DNA of 64,000 nt from Streptomyces sp. CB03234 (lineage in GTDB: Bacteria > Actinomycetota > Actinomycetes > Streptomycetales > Streptomycetaceae). The stretch lies in NCBI RefSeq assembly GCF_001905885.1, contig NZ_LIYH01000006.1, positions 496,001 to 560,000 of the forward strand. The letters are read 5' to 3'. The notes below the pieces were generated by a model. That model searched no databases. It had not been told where the DNA came from and saw only the letters and a list, made by a program, of their open reading frames with translations. Positions 1-8,534 of this stretch are shown here, piece after piece. Both the position numbers and the translations under genes were made by a program. How positions within the stretch are numbered: position 1 is the stretch's first letter; each line of letters opens with the position of its first letter.

Positions 1-261
1 CAGAGCGACCCGGAGCTGGCCGCCGCCTACCGCGCCGCGCACGAGGACTACATCGCGCGCCGTGACGCCATCGAGGTGCTGGAGGGCTTCCCGAGCGCCG
101 GCGGGATGCCGGACCGCGTGAAGTGCCTGCACGTGCTCGTCGGCCATTCGCTGGCCGCCGGGCCGGGCGTGAACCCGCTGGGCGACGAGGCCATCGCGAT
201 GCTGCCGGAGTGGTGGGCCAAGGGCCCCTGCGTCACCGCGCAGAAGGAGGACGACCGGTGA
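1..261 (+). CDS. DUF501 family protein, C-terminal part (5' end outside window)
   Basis: The open frame runs in from the left edge and gives 86 residues ending in CVTAQKEDDR. The stretch PDRVKCLHVLVGHSLA followed by NPLGDEA is characteristic of the actinobacterial DUF501 family, usually about 150-200 residues, so roughly half is missing. The family has no established biochemical role. It is typically found between the enolase/FtsB-like divisome gene and the Ppx phosphatase gene, and the overlap here fits: its TGA overlaps the GTG of the next gene (GTGA), so the two are probably translationally coupled. Family assignment is from memory of the motif and gene order; function is unknown. Confidence 0.8.
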   Translation, partial: QSDPELAAAYRAAHEDYIARRDAIEVLEGFPSAGGMPDRVKCLHVLVGHSLAAGPGVNPLGDEAIAMLPEWWAKGPCVTAQKEDDR

Positions 262-1178
262 CCCGGGTCGCCGCCATCGACTGCGGTACGAACTCCATCC
301 GCCTCCTCGTCGCCGATGTCGACCCGTCGAGCGGCGAAGTGACCGACCTGGACCGGCGGATGACGATCGTCCGGCTCGGCCAGGGCGTCGACAGGACCGG
401 GCGGCTCGCGCCCGAGGCGCTGGAGCGGACGTTCGCCGCGTGCCGCGAGTACGCGGCCGTCATCAAGGAGTACGGGGCGCAGAGGCTGCGTTTCGTGGCG
501 ACGTCCGCCTCGCGCGACGCCGAGAACCGGGACGACTTCGTCCGGGGCGTGAAGGACATCCTGGGCGTGGAGCCCGAGGTCATCACCGGTGACCAGGAGG
601 CGGAGTTCTCCTTCACCGGGGCGACCAAGGAGCTGACGGACACCGGCGCCGGGGAGTACCTGGTCGTGGACATCGGCGGCGGCTCCACCGAGTTCGTCGT
701 CGGCAGCACGCACGCGCGTGCCGCCCGGTCCGTCGACATCGGCTGCGTACGCCTGACCGAGCGTCATGTGCGCAGCGACCCGCCCTCCGAGGCCGAGGTG
801 GCCGCGATCCGGGCGGACGTCGAGGCGGCGCTGGACCTGGCGGAGGAGACCGTTCCGCTGCGGGACGCGGAGACGCTCGTCGGGCTGGCCGGTTCGGTCA
901 CGACGGTCGCGGCGATCGCGCTGGGGCTGGCCGAGTACGACTCGGCGGCGATCCACCGCTCCCGTATCGGCTACGAGCAGGTCGCCGAGGTCACGGCGCG
1001 GCTGCTGGCCGCGACGCACGACGAGCGGTCCGCGATCCCGGTCATGCACCCGGGGCGGGTGGACGTCATCGTCTCCGGGGCGCTGGTCCTGCTGGCCGTC
1101 ATGGAGCGGATCGGGGCCCGTGAGGTGGTCGTCTCCGAACACGACATTCTGGATGGAATCGCCCTGTCGCTCGTCTGA
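258..1178 (+). CDS. Ppx/GppA family exopolyphosphatase / guanosine pentaphosphatase
   Basis: This is a 306-residue protein of the actin-like ASKHA fold that hydrolyses polyphosphate and/or pppGpp in the cytoplasm. The phosphate-1 loop AIDCGTNSIRLL lies at residues 5-16 and the second glycine-rich loop VVDIGGGSTEF near 135-146, both diagnostic. The length is that of the short actinobacterial Ppx proteins, which lack the C-terminal HD domain of E. coli Ppx. The GTG at 258 is chosen because it overlaps the upstream stop by 4 bases and places the first beta strand immediately at the N-terminus. A longer in-frame upstream start exists but would run through the DUF501 gene. Whether the substrate is polyP or pppGpp cannot be told from sequence. 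Confidence 0.9.
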   Translation: MTRVAAIDCGTNSIRLLVADVDPSSGEVTDLDRRMTIVRLGQGVDRTGRLAPEALERTFAACREYAAVIKEYGAQRLRFVATSASRDAENRDDFVRGVKDILGVEPEVITGDQEAEFSFTGATKELTDTGAGEYLVVDIGGGSTEFVVGSTHARAARSVDIGCVRLTERHVRSDPPSEAEVAAIRADVEAALDLAEETVPLRDAETLVGLAGSVTTVAAIALGLAEYDSAAIHRSRIGYEQVAEVTARLLAATHDERSAIPVMHPGRVDVIVSGALVLLAVMERIGAREVVVSEHDILDGIALSLV

Positions 1179-1222
1179 TCCACGCCGGAACAGAGCGCCG
1201 CCCGACGGGCGGTCGGAAAAGT

Positions 1223-1240
1223 TCGTGAAGTTCTTCACAA
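1223..1240. promoter_or_regulatory. Rex-type redox operator (ROP)
   Basis: The 18-mer TCGTGAAGTTCTTCACAA matches the Streptomyces Rex consensus TTGTGAA-N4-TTCACAA at 13 of 14 defined positions; only the second base differs. Rex senses the NADH/NAD+ ratio and represses respiratory genes when NAD+ is high. The next gene downstream encodes a type II NADH dehydrogenase, which is the expected kind of target. The site lies about 309 bases before the start codon, so it would act on a distal promoter. The match is seen directly; binding is inferred. Confidence 0.65.
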
Positions 1241-1496
1241 GGAAAAGGGCCCTGATGGGGGTCACGGAGCCGCTCAAGGGCCTCCGGCACCCTCCTCGGG
1301 GCCCTTGTCTACGCTCGTGGGCAGTGGTTGGCCTATGTTTCGCAGGCGTGAACTGCGGTGTGGTCCACCGTTAAAAGGTGCTCGCTCGCCCAGTTCAGCG
1401 GGGGTGAACAACGTCTTCCGTTACACCCTGGTTCCCTCACCGCGCCATGACCTCGGTCACGCGGGCCGCGCAGTGTAGCAGAGGTACCCCAGAACC

Positions 1497-1514
1497 TTGT
1501 GAAGGGGCGCACGA
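1497..1514. promoter_or_regulatory. Possible second, degenerate Rex half-site
   Basis: TTGTGAAGGGGCGCACGA has a perfect left arm (TTGTGAA) and 4 of 7 matches in the right arm, 35 bases before the dehydrogenase start. Alone it would not be convincing; near the stronger site at 1223 it could be a second, weaker operator. Confidence 0.25.
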
Positions 1515-1548
1515 GCGACCCCCCTCCGGCGGGTGGATACTCGATGGC

Positions 1549-2931
1549 ATGAGCACCACGGAGCGTCCCAGGATCCTCGTAGTAGGCGGTGGGTACGTAG
1601 GCCTGTACGCAGCTCGGCGCATTCTCAAGAAGATGCGCTACGGCGAGGCGACCGTCACGGTCGTCGACCCCCGGTCGTACATGACCTACCAGCCCTTCCT
1701 GCCCGAAGCCGCCGCCGGCAGCATCTCGCCGCGGCACGTCGTCGTCCCGCTGCGACGCGTGCTGCCCAAGGCCGAGGTACTCACCGGCCGGGTCACCACC
1801 ATCGACCAGGACCGCAAGGTCGCCACGATCGCGCCGCTCGTCGGCGAGTCGTACGAGCTGCCCTTCGACTACCTGGTGATCGCGCTCGGCGCGGTCTCCC
1901 GCACCTTCCCGATCCCCGGCCTCGCCGAGCAGGGCATCGGCATGAAGGGCATCGAGGAGGCCATCGGCCTGCGCAACCACGTCCTCGAGCAGCTCGACAA
2001 GGCCGACTCGACGACCGACGAGGAGGTCCGCCGCAAGGCGCTGACCTTCGTCTTCGTGGGCGGCGGCTTCGCCGGCGCGGAGACCATCGGCGAGGTCGAG
2101 GACCTGGCCCGCGACGCCGCGAAGTACTACAAGAACGTGAAGCGCGAGGACATGCGCTTCATCCTGGTGGACGCCGCGGACAAGATCCTTCCCGAGGTCG
2201 GGCCGAAGCTCGGCAAGTACGGCAAGGAGCACCTGGAGGGCCGCGGGGTCGAGGTCTACCTCTCGACGTCCATGGACTCCTGCGTCGACGGCCACGTGGT
2301 GCTGAAGAACGGGCTGGAGGTCGATTCCAACACCATCGTGTGGACCGCCGGTGTGAAGCCCAACCCGGCGCTCGCCCGCTACGGCCTGCCGCTGGGCCCG
2401 CGCGGCCACGTGGACTGCGACGCCACGCTCCAGGTCAAGGGCACCGACTACATCTGGGCCGCCGGCGACAACGCCCAGGTCCCGGACCTCGTCGGCCGCA
2501 AGGCCGGCAACGAGAACGCCTGGTGCCCGCCGAACGCCCAGCACGCCCTGCGCCAGGCCCGGGTCCTCGGTGACAACGTGATCTCCGGCATGCGGGGCTT
2601 CCCGCAGAAGGAGTACAGCCACGCCAACAAGGGTGCGGTCGCCGGTCTCGGCCTGCACAAGGGTGTCGCGATGATCGTCATGGGCAAGGTGAAGATCAAG
2701 CTCAAGGGCCGTCTCGCCTGGTACATGCACCGCGGTTACCACGGCATGGCGATGCCGACCTGGAACCGCAAGATCCGCGTCTTCGCGGACTGGACCCTCG
2801 CCATGTTCCTCAAGCGCGAGGTCGTCTCGCTCGGCGCCATCGAGTCGCCGCGCGAGGAGTTCTACGAGGCGGCCAAGCCGGCCCCGGCGGCGCCGGCGGC
2901 GTCGAAGCCGGAGAAGGCCAAGGCCTCCTGA
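1549..2931 (+). CDS. ndh: Type II NADH dehydrogenase (NAD(P)/FAD-dependent oxidoreductase)
   Basis: This 460-residue flavoprotein should transfer electrons from NADH to menaquinone without pumping protons, at the inner face of the membrane. The FAD Rossmann motif VVGGGYVGLYAAR is at about residues 10-22 and the NADH Rossmann motif FVGGGFAGAETIGE near 169. A third conserved block, WAAGDNAQVPD, binds FAD towards the C-terminus. Near the end, an amphipathic segment (FADWTLAMFLKREVVSLG) is the likely membrane anchor, followed by an Ala/Pro/Lys tail. The ATG at 1549 gives the usual Rossmann start; the frame is open further upstream but without homology-like sequence. Regulation by Rex is suggested by the operator upstream. 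Confidence 0.88.
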   Translation: MSTTERPRILVVGGGYVGLYAARRILKKMRYGEATVTVVDPRSYMTYQPFLPEAAAGSISPRHVVVPLRRVLPKAEVLTGRVTTIDQDRKVATIAPLVGESYELPFDYLVIALGAVSRTFPIPGLAEQGIGMKGIEEAIGLRNHVLEQLDKADSTTDEEVRRKALTFVFVGGGFAGAETIGEVEDLARDAAKYYKNVKREDMRFILVDAADKILPEVGPKLGKYGKEHLEGRGVEVYLSTSMDSCVDGHVVLKNGLEVDSNTIVWTAGVKPNPALARYGLPLGPRGHVDCDATLQVKGTDYIWAAGDNAQVPDLVGRKAGNENAWCPPNAQHALRQARVLGDNVISGMRGFPQKEYSHANKGAVAGLGLHKGVAMIVMGKVKIKLKGRLAWYMHRGYHGMAMPTWNRKIRVFADWTLAMFLKREVVSLGAIESPREEFYEAAKPAPAAPAASKPEKAKAS

Positions 2932-2936
2932 ACAGG

Positions 2937-3026
2937 TTCTGAGCCGGTCCTGACCGGTCCTGAGCCGGTCCTGAGCCGGTCCTGAGCCAGTCAGGACCCG
3001 GCCCTGAGCCGGTCTTGACCCGGTCA
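2937..3026 (+). repeat. Short tandem repeats of CTGAGCCGGTC
   Basis: Directly after the ndh stop, the 11-12 base unit CTGAGCCGGTC is repeated about six times with small changes (CTGACCGGTC, CTGAGCCAGTC, TTGACCCGGTC). It is non-coding in context and looks like slippage-generated sequence in front of the terminator. The rest of the 343-base gap to the next gene holds the terminator at 3045 and no gene. Confidence 0.7.
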
Positions 3027-3044
3027 GCGGACCGAAGCCCTCGC

Positions 3045-3084
3045 AAAGGGGCCGCCTGCCATCCGTGGTGCGGGCGGCCCCTTT
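3045..3084 (+). terminator. Rho-independent-type hairpin after ndh
   Basis: The arms AAAGGGGCCGCC (3045-3056) and GGCGGCCCCTTT (3073-3084) are perfectly complementary over 12 bp around a 16-base loop. There is no long T tract, as is usual in Streptomyces. It probably ends the ndh transcript. Confidence 0.7.
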
Positions 3085-3274
3085 CGCGTACCCGGACGCG
3101 GGAGTCCGGATACCGGGGCGGCTCCGGCGGGCTGAGGGGGCGTCAAGGCGTGTGCCGCACCAGGAACGGGGCTTTTTGCCGTCGCATTGCCTCGCTTCGG
3201 GACGCATCCGCGCGCGCCGGGTGTTTTCGTGGTGTTGAGCATTTCTGGGACCCCTCATCACGGAGGTGTGCACC

Positions 3275-4579
3275 ATGGCCGACGCCGCGTCGCGGCTCAC
3301 CACGCTCGCCGAGGACCTGCTGGGCGTTCCGTTCCCGGTCCGCATCCGCGCCTGGGACGGCAGTGAAGCGGGGCCGCCGGGTGCGCCCGTCCTCGTCGTA
3401 CGCCACCGCCGTGCGCTGCGGCGGCTGTTGTGGAAGCCGGGGGAGCTGGGGCTCGCCCGGGCCTGGGTCGCCGGGGAACTCGACGTGGACGGTGATCTGT
3501 ACGAGACGCTCGACCGGCTCGCGGGGCTCGTCTGGGAGCGCGGCGCCGACGCCAAGGACACCGTGCACGCCGTACGGGACCCCGGGCTCCGCGCCGCCGC
3601 CCGCACCCTGGTCCGGCTCGCCGGGCCGTGGCCGCCGCCCCCGCCGCCCGCCGAGGAGGTCCGCCGCCGCACCGGACCACTGCACACCAAGCGGCGGGAC
3701 AAGGCGGCCATCAGCCACCACTACGACGTCGGCAACGACTTCTACGAACTGGTCCTCGGCCCGTCCATGGTCTACTCGTGCGCCTACTGGACCGAGGACG
3801 GCACCCTGGAGGAGGCGCAGGCCGCCAAGCTGGACCTCATCTGCCGCAAGCTCGCCCTCAAGGCGGGCGACCGGCTGCTCGACGTGGGCTGCGGCTGGGG
3901 CTCGATGGCCATCCACGCCGCCCGTGAGTACGGCGCCCGGGTCGTCGGCGTGACCCTCTCCACCGAGCAGGCCGCCTACGCCCGCAAGCGGATCGCCGAC
4001 GAGGGCCTGACGGATTTGGTCGAGATCCGCGTCCAGGACTACCGGGACGTCAAGGACGGGCCGTACGACGCCATCTCGTCCATCGGGATGGCGGAGCACG
4101 TCGGCCAGGTCCGCTACCAGGAGTACGCCGACGACCTGTACGCCCTGCTCAAGCCCGGCGGCCGGCTCCTGAACCACCAGATCTCCCGCCGCCCCGAGAA
4201 GAACGAAGCCGCCTACCACGTCGACGACTTCATCGACCGGTACGTCTTCCCCGACGGCGAGCTCGCGCCCGTCGGCCGTACCACCGCCGCCCTGGAGGAG
4301 GCCGGGTTCGAGGTCCGGGACGTCGAGGCCATCCGCGAGCACTACGGCCTCACGCTGCGGAGCTGGGTGGCCAACCTGGAGGCCCACTGGGCCGAGGCCG
4401 CGCGGCTCACCTCACCGGGCCGGGCGCGCGTCTGGCGCCTGTACATGGCCGCCTCCGCCGTCTCCTTCGAACGCAACCGCATCGGGGTCAACCAGATCCT
4501 CGCCGTACGCACGCCCGAGGACGGCGCCTCCGGGCTGCCGCTGCGGACCCGCGAGTGGACCGAGCGCGGAGGCCGCTGA
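3275..4579 (+). CDS. Cyclopropane-fatty-acyl-phospholipid synthase family SAM methyltransferase
   Basis: This 434-residue class I SAM-dependent methyltransferase resembles CFA synthases, which add a methylene bridge to unsaturated acyl chains of membrane lipids. The N-terminal third contains the lipid-binding-type segment typical of the family (HRRALRRLLWKPGELGLARA). The SAM-binding motif LDVGCGWGSMAIHAA lies near residue 205, preceded by HYDVGNDFYELVLGPSMVYS, the family signature, and followed by GVTLSTEQ. The ATG at 3275 is preferred over the in-frame GTG at 3266 because GGAGG (3262-3266) sits 8 bases ahead of it. Whether it makes cyclopropane or a methyl branch (tuberculostearate-like) is not decidable here. 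Confidence 0.85.
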   Translation: MADAASRLTTLAEDLLGVPFPVRIRAWDGSEAGPPGAPVLVVRHRRALRRLLWKPGELGLARAWVAGELDVDGDLYETLDRLAGLVWERGADAKDTVHAVRDPGLRAAARTLVRLAGPWPPPPPPAEEVRRRTGPLHTKRRDKAAISHHYDVGNDFYELVLGPSMVYSCAYWTEDGTLEEAQAAKLDLICRKLALKAGDRLLDVGCGWGSMAIHAAREYGARVVGVTLSTEQAAYARKRIADEGLTDLVEIRVQDYRDVKDGPYDAISSIGMAEHVGQVRYQEYADDLYALLKPGGRLLNHQISRRPEKNEAAYHVDDFIDRYVFPDGELAPVGRTTAALEEAGFEVRDVEAIREHYGLTLRSWVANLEAHWAEAARLTSPGRARVWRLYMAASAVSFERNRIGVNQILAVRTPEDGASGLPLRTREWTERGGR

Positions 4580-4586
4580 CACACCG

Positions 4587-4620
4587 AGGGCCGGGCTCCC
4601 GCGAACGGGAACCCGGCCCT
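4587..4620. terminator. Bidirectional hairpin between convergent genes
   Basis: AGGGCCGGGCTCCC (4587-4600) pairs with GGGAACCCGGCCCT (4607-4620) with one mismatch and a 6-base loop. It lies between the stop of the methyltransferase gene and the stop of the convergent permease gene, so it can serve both. Confidence 0.75.
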
Positions 4621-4636
4621 GCCTCTTCCGGGGGCG

Positions 4637-7165
4637 CTACTCGGCCTTGATGGCGTTCAGCATGTTCAGCCTCGCCGCGCTGCGCGCCGGCCACATCGCG
4701 GCCAGGACACCCACCAGGGCCGCCAGGAGCAGGAAGATCCCGATCCGGTCCCATGGGACGACCAGCGCGTACCCCGGCAGGCTCGACTTGATGGTCTGGC
4801 CGATCGCCCAGCCCAGGAACGAGCCGAGGCCGATGCCGACCACCGCGCCGAAGACCGAGATGACCACGGCCTCCAGCCGCACCATCCGCTTCACCCGGCG
4901 GCGGTCCAGACCGATCGCCCGCAGCATGCCGATCTCCTGCTGCCGCTCGAAGACGGACATCGCCAGGGTGTTGACGACGCCGAGCACCGCGATGAGCAGG
5001 GCCATGGCCAGCAGGCCGTACATGACGTTCAGCATCATGTTGATGAAGCCGCCGAACTGGTCGCGGATGTCCTTGTGGTCCATCACGCTGATCGCCGGAT
5101 TCTCACCCAGGGCGTTGATCAGGGCCTTCTCGTTCGCCGCGCTCTGGCCGCCGTCCATCTTCACGAAGATCTGCGGAATGAACGGCTTCGTCTCGTGCGG
5201 GGCGACGACCTTGGTGTCGACCAGGACCGGCGACAGGAACTCGCTGTCCTTGTAGATCGCGCCGACCGTCAGCCTGCCCTTCTTGTCGTCGTTGAAGGTG
5301 ACCGGCAGGGTGTCGCCGACCTTCCAGCCGCGCTTGCTGGCCGTCTTCTCGGCGACCGCCAGCTGTCCCTCGCCGAGCGAGTCCAGCGAGCCGCCGACCA
5401 CCTCGACGTTGAGGACCCGCTCGATGTCGCCCGGAGTGATGGCCGACGCGGACACCCAGTTGTCGCCGACGTCGAAGGACGTGGACTGCTGGGGTGAGAC
5501 CGCCGTGACGCCCGGCGCCTTCTCCAGCGCGGTGAGCGCGGACCGGTCCAGGTCGCCGCCACTGGCCATGGTGACCATGTAGTCGGCCTTGATCTGGTCC
5601 GTGGTCATCTTGTCGATGGCCGTGCCGACGGTGACACCCAGCACGGACAGGCCGGTGACCAGCGTCAGGCCGATGGCCAGGGCGGAAGCGGTGGCGCCGG
5701 TGCGGCGCGGGTTGCGGACCGCGTTCTGGCCGGCCAGCTTGCCGGACACCCCGAAGGCGCGCACCAGCAGCGGGCGTACGAGGGCGATGACCGGGCGGGA
5801 CAGCAGCGGGATGAGGACGATCACGCCGATCAGCGCCAGGAACGCGCCGAGGGCGATGATCCAGCGGCCGTCCGAGCCCATCGCGGCACCGCCCAGGACG
5901 GCGCCCGCGCCGAGGGCGGTCAGCCCGCCGCCGATGGAGTTGCGTACGACGAGGGACTTGGTCGTCGCCACCGCGTGGACGCTGCTCATCGCGGCCACCG
6001 GCGGGATCTTCGCGGCGCGGCGGCCGGGCAGCCAGGCGGCGAACATGGTGATCAGCACGCCGACACCGAACGCGGCGATCACCGGCGTCATACCGATGAC
6101 GAGCGGACCGCCGGGCACCTTCATGCCGAACGCGGCCATGCCGGAGCGCAGCCCCACGGCCAGCCCGACACCGAGCACCAGACCGACGGCGGAGGCGACC
6201 AGGCCCACCACACCGGCCTCGGCCAGCACCGACCGGGTGATCTGCTTGCGGGAGGCACCGACGGCGCGCATCAGCGCCAGCTCCTTGGTGCGCTGCGCGA
6301 CCAGCATGGTGAAGGTGTTGGCGATCAGGAAGACCCCGACGAACAGGGCGATGCCCGCGAAGCCGAGCAGGATCTGGTTGAGGCTGCTCAGCCCCTCCTC
6401 GATCTCCCTCGCCTGCTCGTCGGCGAGCGCGGCGCCCGTCTGGGCCTGTGCGTTGTCCGGGATCAGCGGTTCCACGGCGGCGCTGATCTTCGCGTCGTCG
6501 GCGCCGGGCGCGGCGGTGACGGTCAGCTCCTTGTAGTAGCCCGGCTTCAGGTAGAGCTTCTGGGCGACGGAGGTGTCGAAGAGGACCAGGCTGCCGCCGG
6601 CGCTGACGGCGCCGTCCTCGGTGGTGAACACACCGGTGAGGGTGTACTCCTTGACCGGCCCGTTCGTGGCGACCCGCACCCGGTCGCCGACCTTGTACGC
6701 GCCCTTGGCGGCGGTGTCCTTGTCGAGCGCGATCTGGTCGTCCTTCACCGGGCCGGAGCCGTCGGTGAAGTCGTACGCGGCGTCCTTGCCGTCCTCGCCG
6801 GGGGCGAAGTTGGCGCCCCTGTTGGACCAGCCGACGCCTATCAGCTTGCCGTCGGGGTCGGCGACCCCGGCGAAGCCGTCCACCCGTCCGGTGACGGAGG
6901 CGACCCCGTCCACCTTCGCGACCTTGCCGAGGGTCTGCTGGGAGAGGCCGGGCTCCTGCTTGGCGTCGGTCTCGTCGGCGTACGAGGTGACGGCCACCGC
7001 GACGTCGTCGTAGCTCTTGGCGGACTGGTTGCGGAAGGCGTTGGAGAGGGTGTCGGTGAAGACCAGGGTGCCGGAGACGAACGCCACGCCGAGCATGACG
7101 GCGAGCACGGTCATCAGCAGCCTGGCCTTGTGCGCGAGCACATTGCGCAAGGCGGTACGGAACAT
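4637..7165 (-). CDS. ABC transporter permease, FtsX/MacB type
   Basis: This is an 842-residue polytopic membrane protein. A first membrane helix follows the N-terminal arginine-rich start (residues about 15-38), then a large extracytoplasmic MacB-type domain. A first FtsX block follows (GFAGIALFVGVFLIANTF, then a RTKELALMRAVGASR-type loop), and a second one lies at the C-terminus (ERQQEIGMLRAIGLDRRR). Two FtsX domains in one chain is the arrangement common in actinobacterial exporters. The ATPase gene lies 173 bases upstream in the same direction and the two should form one exporter. The substrate is unknown; such systems export lipids, peptides or antibiotics. Confidence 0.88.
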   Translation of the reverse strand: MFRTALRNVLAHKARLLMTVLAVMLGVAFVSGTLVFTDTLSNAFRNQSAKSYDDVAVAVTSYADETDAKQEPGLSQQTLGKVAKVDGVASVTGRVDGFAGVADPDGKLIGVGWSNRGANFAPGEDGKDAAYDFTDGSGPVKDDQIALDKDTAAKGAYKVGDRVRVATNGPVKEYTLTGVFTTEDGAVSAGGSLVLFDTSVAQKLYLKPGYYKELTVTAAPGADDAKISAAVEPLIPDNAQAQTGAALADEQAREIEEGLSSLNQILLGFAGIALFVGVFLIANTFTMLVAQRTKELALMRAVGASRKQITRSVLAEAGVVGLVASAVGLVLGVGLAVGLRSGMAAFGMKVPGGPLVIGMTPVIAAFGVGVLITMFAAWLPGRRAAKIPPVAAMSSVHAVATTKSLVVRNSIGGGLTALGAGAVLGGAAMGSDGRWIIALGAFLALIGVIVLIPLLSRPVIALVRPLLVRAFGVSGKLAGQNAVRNPRRTGATASALAIGLTLVTGLSVLGVTVGTAIDKMTTDQIKADYMVTMASGGDLDRSALTALEKAPGVTAVSPQQSTSFDVGDNWVSASAITPGDIERVLNVEVVGGSLDSLGEGQLAVAEKTASKRGWKVGDTLPVTFNDDKKGRLTVGAIYKDSEFLSPVLVDTKVVAPHETKPFIPQIFVKMDGGQSAANEKALINALGENPAISVMDHKDIRDQFGGFINMMLNVMYGLLAMALLIAVLGVVNTLAMSVFERQQEIGMLRAIGLDRRRVKRMVRLEAVVISVFGAVVGIGLGSFLGWAIGQTIKSSLPGYALVVPWDRIGIFLLLAALVGVLAAMWPARSAARLNMLNAIKAE

Positions 7166-7260
7166 GAGGTGTGAGTCCTGGGGGTGAAGGGGAACGGCGG
7201 GAACCCGGGGCGACCGGGAACGACCTGCGACGACCCGGGGGCGCCTGATCTGGCGCGGCC

Positions 7261-7304
7261 GGTCCGGGTGGTCCTGGAGGTCCGGGTGGTCCGGGTGGTC
7301 CGGG
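7261..7304. repeat. Tandem GGTCCGGGT repeats
   Basis: The 9-base unit GGTCCGGGT recurs about five times with minor changes in the gap between the ABC ATPase and permease genes. It looks like slippage sequence with no coding frame. Confidence 0.55.
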
Positions 7305-7338
7305 GCGGGCCCGGATGGGGCGGGCGCCCCGCGGGGCG

Positions 7339-8109
7339 TCAGCTCGTGCGGCCCTTGGCGTCGAACTCCTTCATGCGGTCGAGCACGCCGTCCGCCGTCG
7401 GGCGCAGCATCTCGTCGACGATCCGGCCGTCCGCGAGGAAGATCACCCGGTCCGCGTAGGAGGCGGCCACCGGGTCGTGGGTGACCATCACGACGGTCTG
7501 TCCCAGTTCGCGTACCGAATTGCGCAGGAAGCCCAGCACCTCGGCGCCGGAGCGGGAGTCGAGGTTCCCGGTCGGCTCGTCACCGAAGATGATCTCGGGG
7601 CGGGAGGCCAGCGCGCGGGCCACGGCGACGCGCTGCTGCTGGCCGCCGGAGAGCTGCGCGGGCCGGTGGCCGAGCCGGCCGGACAGGCCCACCATGTCGA
7701 TGACCGTGCGCACCCACTCCTTGTCGGGCTTGCGGCCCGCGATGTCCATGGGCAGCGTGATGTTCTCCTGGGCGGTCAGCGTCGGCAGCAGGTTGAACGC
7801 CTGGAAGATGAAGCCGATCTTGTCCCGGCGCAGCTGCGTGAGCTGCTTGTCCTTGAGGGAACCCAGCTCGGTGTCACCGATGCGTACCGAACCGCTGCTG
7901 AAGGTGTCGAGCCCGGCCACGCAGTGCATCAGCGTCGACTTGCCGGAGCCCGAGGGGCCCATGATCGCGGTGAACTCGCCCTGGTGGAAGTCCACCGTGA
8001 CCCGGTCCAGGGCGACCACCTGGGTCTCGCCCTGTCCGTAGACCTTGGACAGATCCGTGGCGCGGGCGGCTACCGCGGTGGCGCGGTAAGCGGTGGGGGT
8101 GGTGGTCAC
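7339..8109 (-). CDS. ABC transporter ATP-binding protein (MacB/LolD type)
   Basis: This is a 256-residue nucleotide-binding subunit. Walker A GPSGSGKST is at residues 51-59, the Q-loop at FQ 102-103, the signature LSGGQQQR at 153-160, Walker B IIFGDEP at about 173-179 and the H-loop VTHDP near 211. The sequence is of the class that pairs with FtsX/MacB permeases, and the permease gene follows downstream on the same strand, so the pair should be co-transcribed. About 18 extra N-terminal residues rich in Ala/Thr precede the domain. Confidence 0.93.
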   Translation of the reverse strand: MTTTPTAYRATAVAARATDLSKVYGQGETQVVALDRVTVDFHQGEFTAIMGPSGSGKSTLMHCVAGLDTFSSGSVRIGDTELGSLKDKQLTQLRRDKIGFIFQAFNLLPTLTAQENITLPMDIAGRKPDKEWVRTVIDMVGLSGRLGHRPAQLSGGQQQRVAVARALASRPEIIFGDEPTGNLDSRSGAEVLGFLRNSVRELGQTVVMVTHDPVAASYADRVIFLADGRIVDEMLRPTADGVLDRMKEFDAKGRTS

Positions 8110-8534
8110 GAGGGGGCTCCTGTCGAGGACTGTTCTTCGAGGACCTGTCCATCGTCATCGCCGACCACCCCGCCGGGCGTCCGTCCGCATGCCCGTATCC
8201 GGGGCAGCCTGGAGTCGGACCGGGGGGCGCGCCCCTCCTCCTGAGGTATGACGGGGCCCCTGAGACCCGCTCCGGGAGGCCGGAAGCCCCCGCTCCGGAA
8301 GCCGGGGACACCCGCCCGGTTCACCGACCGGGTGACACCGGGCGGCGACTTTCCGTCATTCCTTTGCATGGATCTTTGCGGCCGGAAGCCCCGGGAGGCT
8401 GCTGTGTGGCGCCGTTCACCTGCACTGACGCACCCTCAAGCGTCAATAAAATAAGACAACATCGGGCCATCGTTCCGCTGTTCGGGGGACGCGCCCCGAT
8501 AGGCTCATGTGCCAACGCGGGGCCGCGGGGTAAC
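8110..8534. other. Intergenic region between the divergent ABC exporter genes and bldA
   Basis: No protein gene is visible. The left part should carry the promoter of the ABC genes (leftward); I found no clear element. The right part is markedly AT-richer around 8440-8460 and holds the candidate bldA promoter and an inverted repeat TGACGC-N8-GCGTCA at 8426-8445 overlapping it. Confidence 0.5.
8425..8452 (+). promoter_or_regulatory. Candidate promoter of the tRNA-Leu(UAA) gene
   Basis: CTGACG (8425-8430) and TAAAAT (8447-8452) are separated by 16 bases and match the vegetative -35 (4/6) and -10 (5/6) hexamers. Transcription would begin near 8459, giving a leader of about 75 bases that is removed by tRNA processing. 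The inverted repeat TGACGC/GCGTCA spans the spacer and could be an operator. Confidence 0.45.

Larger units (their letters stand above)
1179..1548. other. Intergenic region upstream of the NADH dehydrogenase gene
   Basis: There is no gene here. The stretch holds the Rex-like operator at 1223-1240, a weaker candidate at 1497-1514, and complementary arms AAGGGCCC (1245-1252) and GGGCCCTT (1299-1306) that may form the terminator of the ppx transcript with a long loop. The remaining sequence is the long leader/promoter region of the dehydrogenase gene, and I could not assign a convincing -35/-10 pair. Confidence 0.5.

Noticed and set aside
1333..3711. Long minus-strand frame of 792 codons
   Set aside because: It is antisense to the ndh and methyltransferase genes, mirrors their codon bias, and encodes a low-complexity Arg/Asp/Val-rich product. 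It is a shadow of high GC content.
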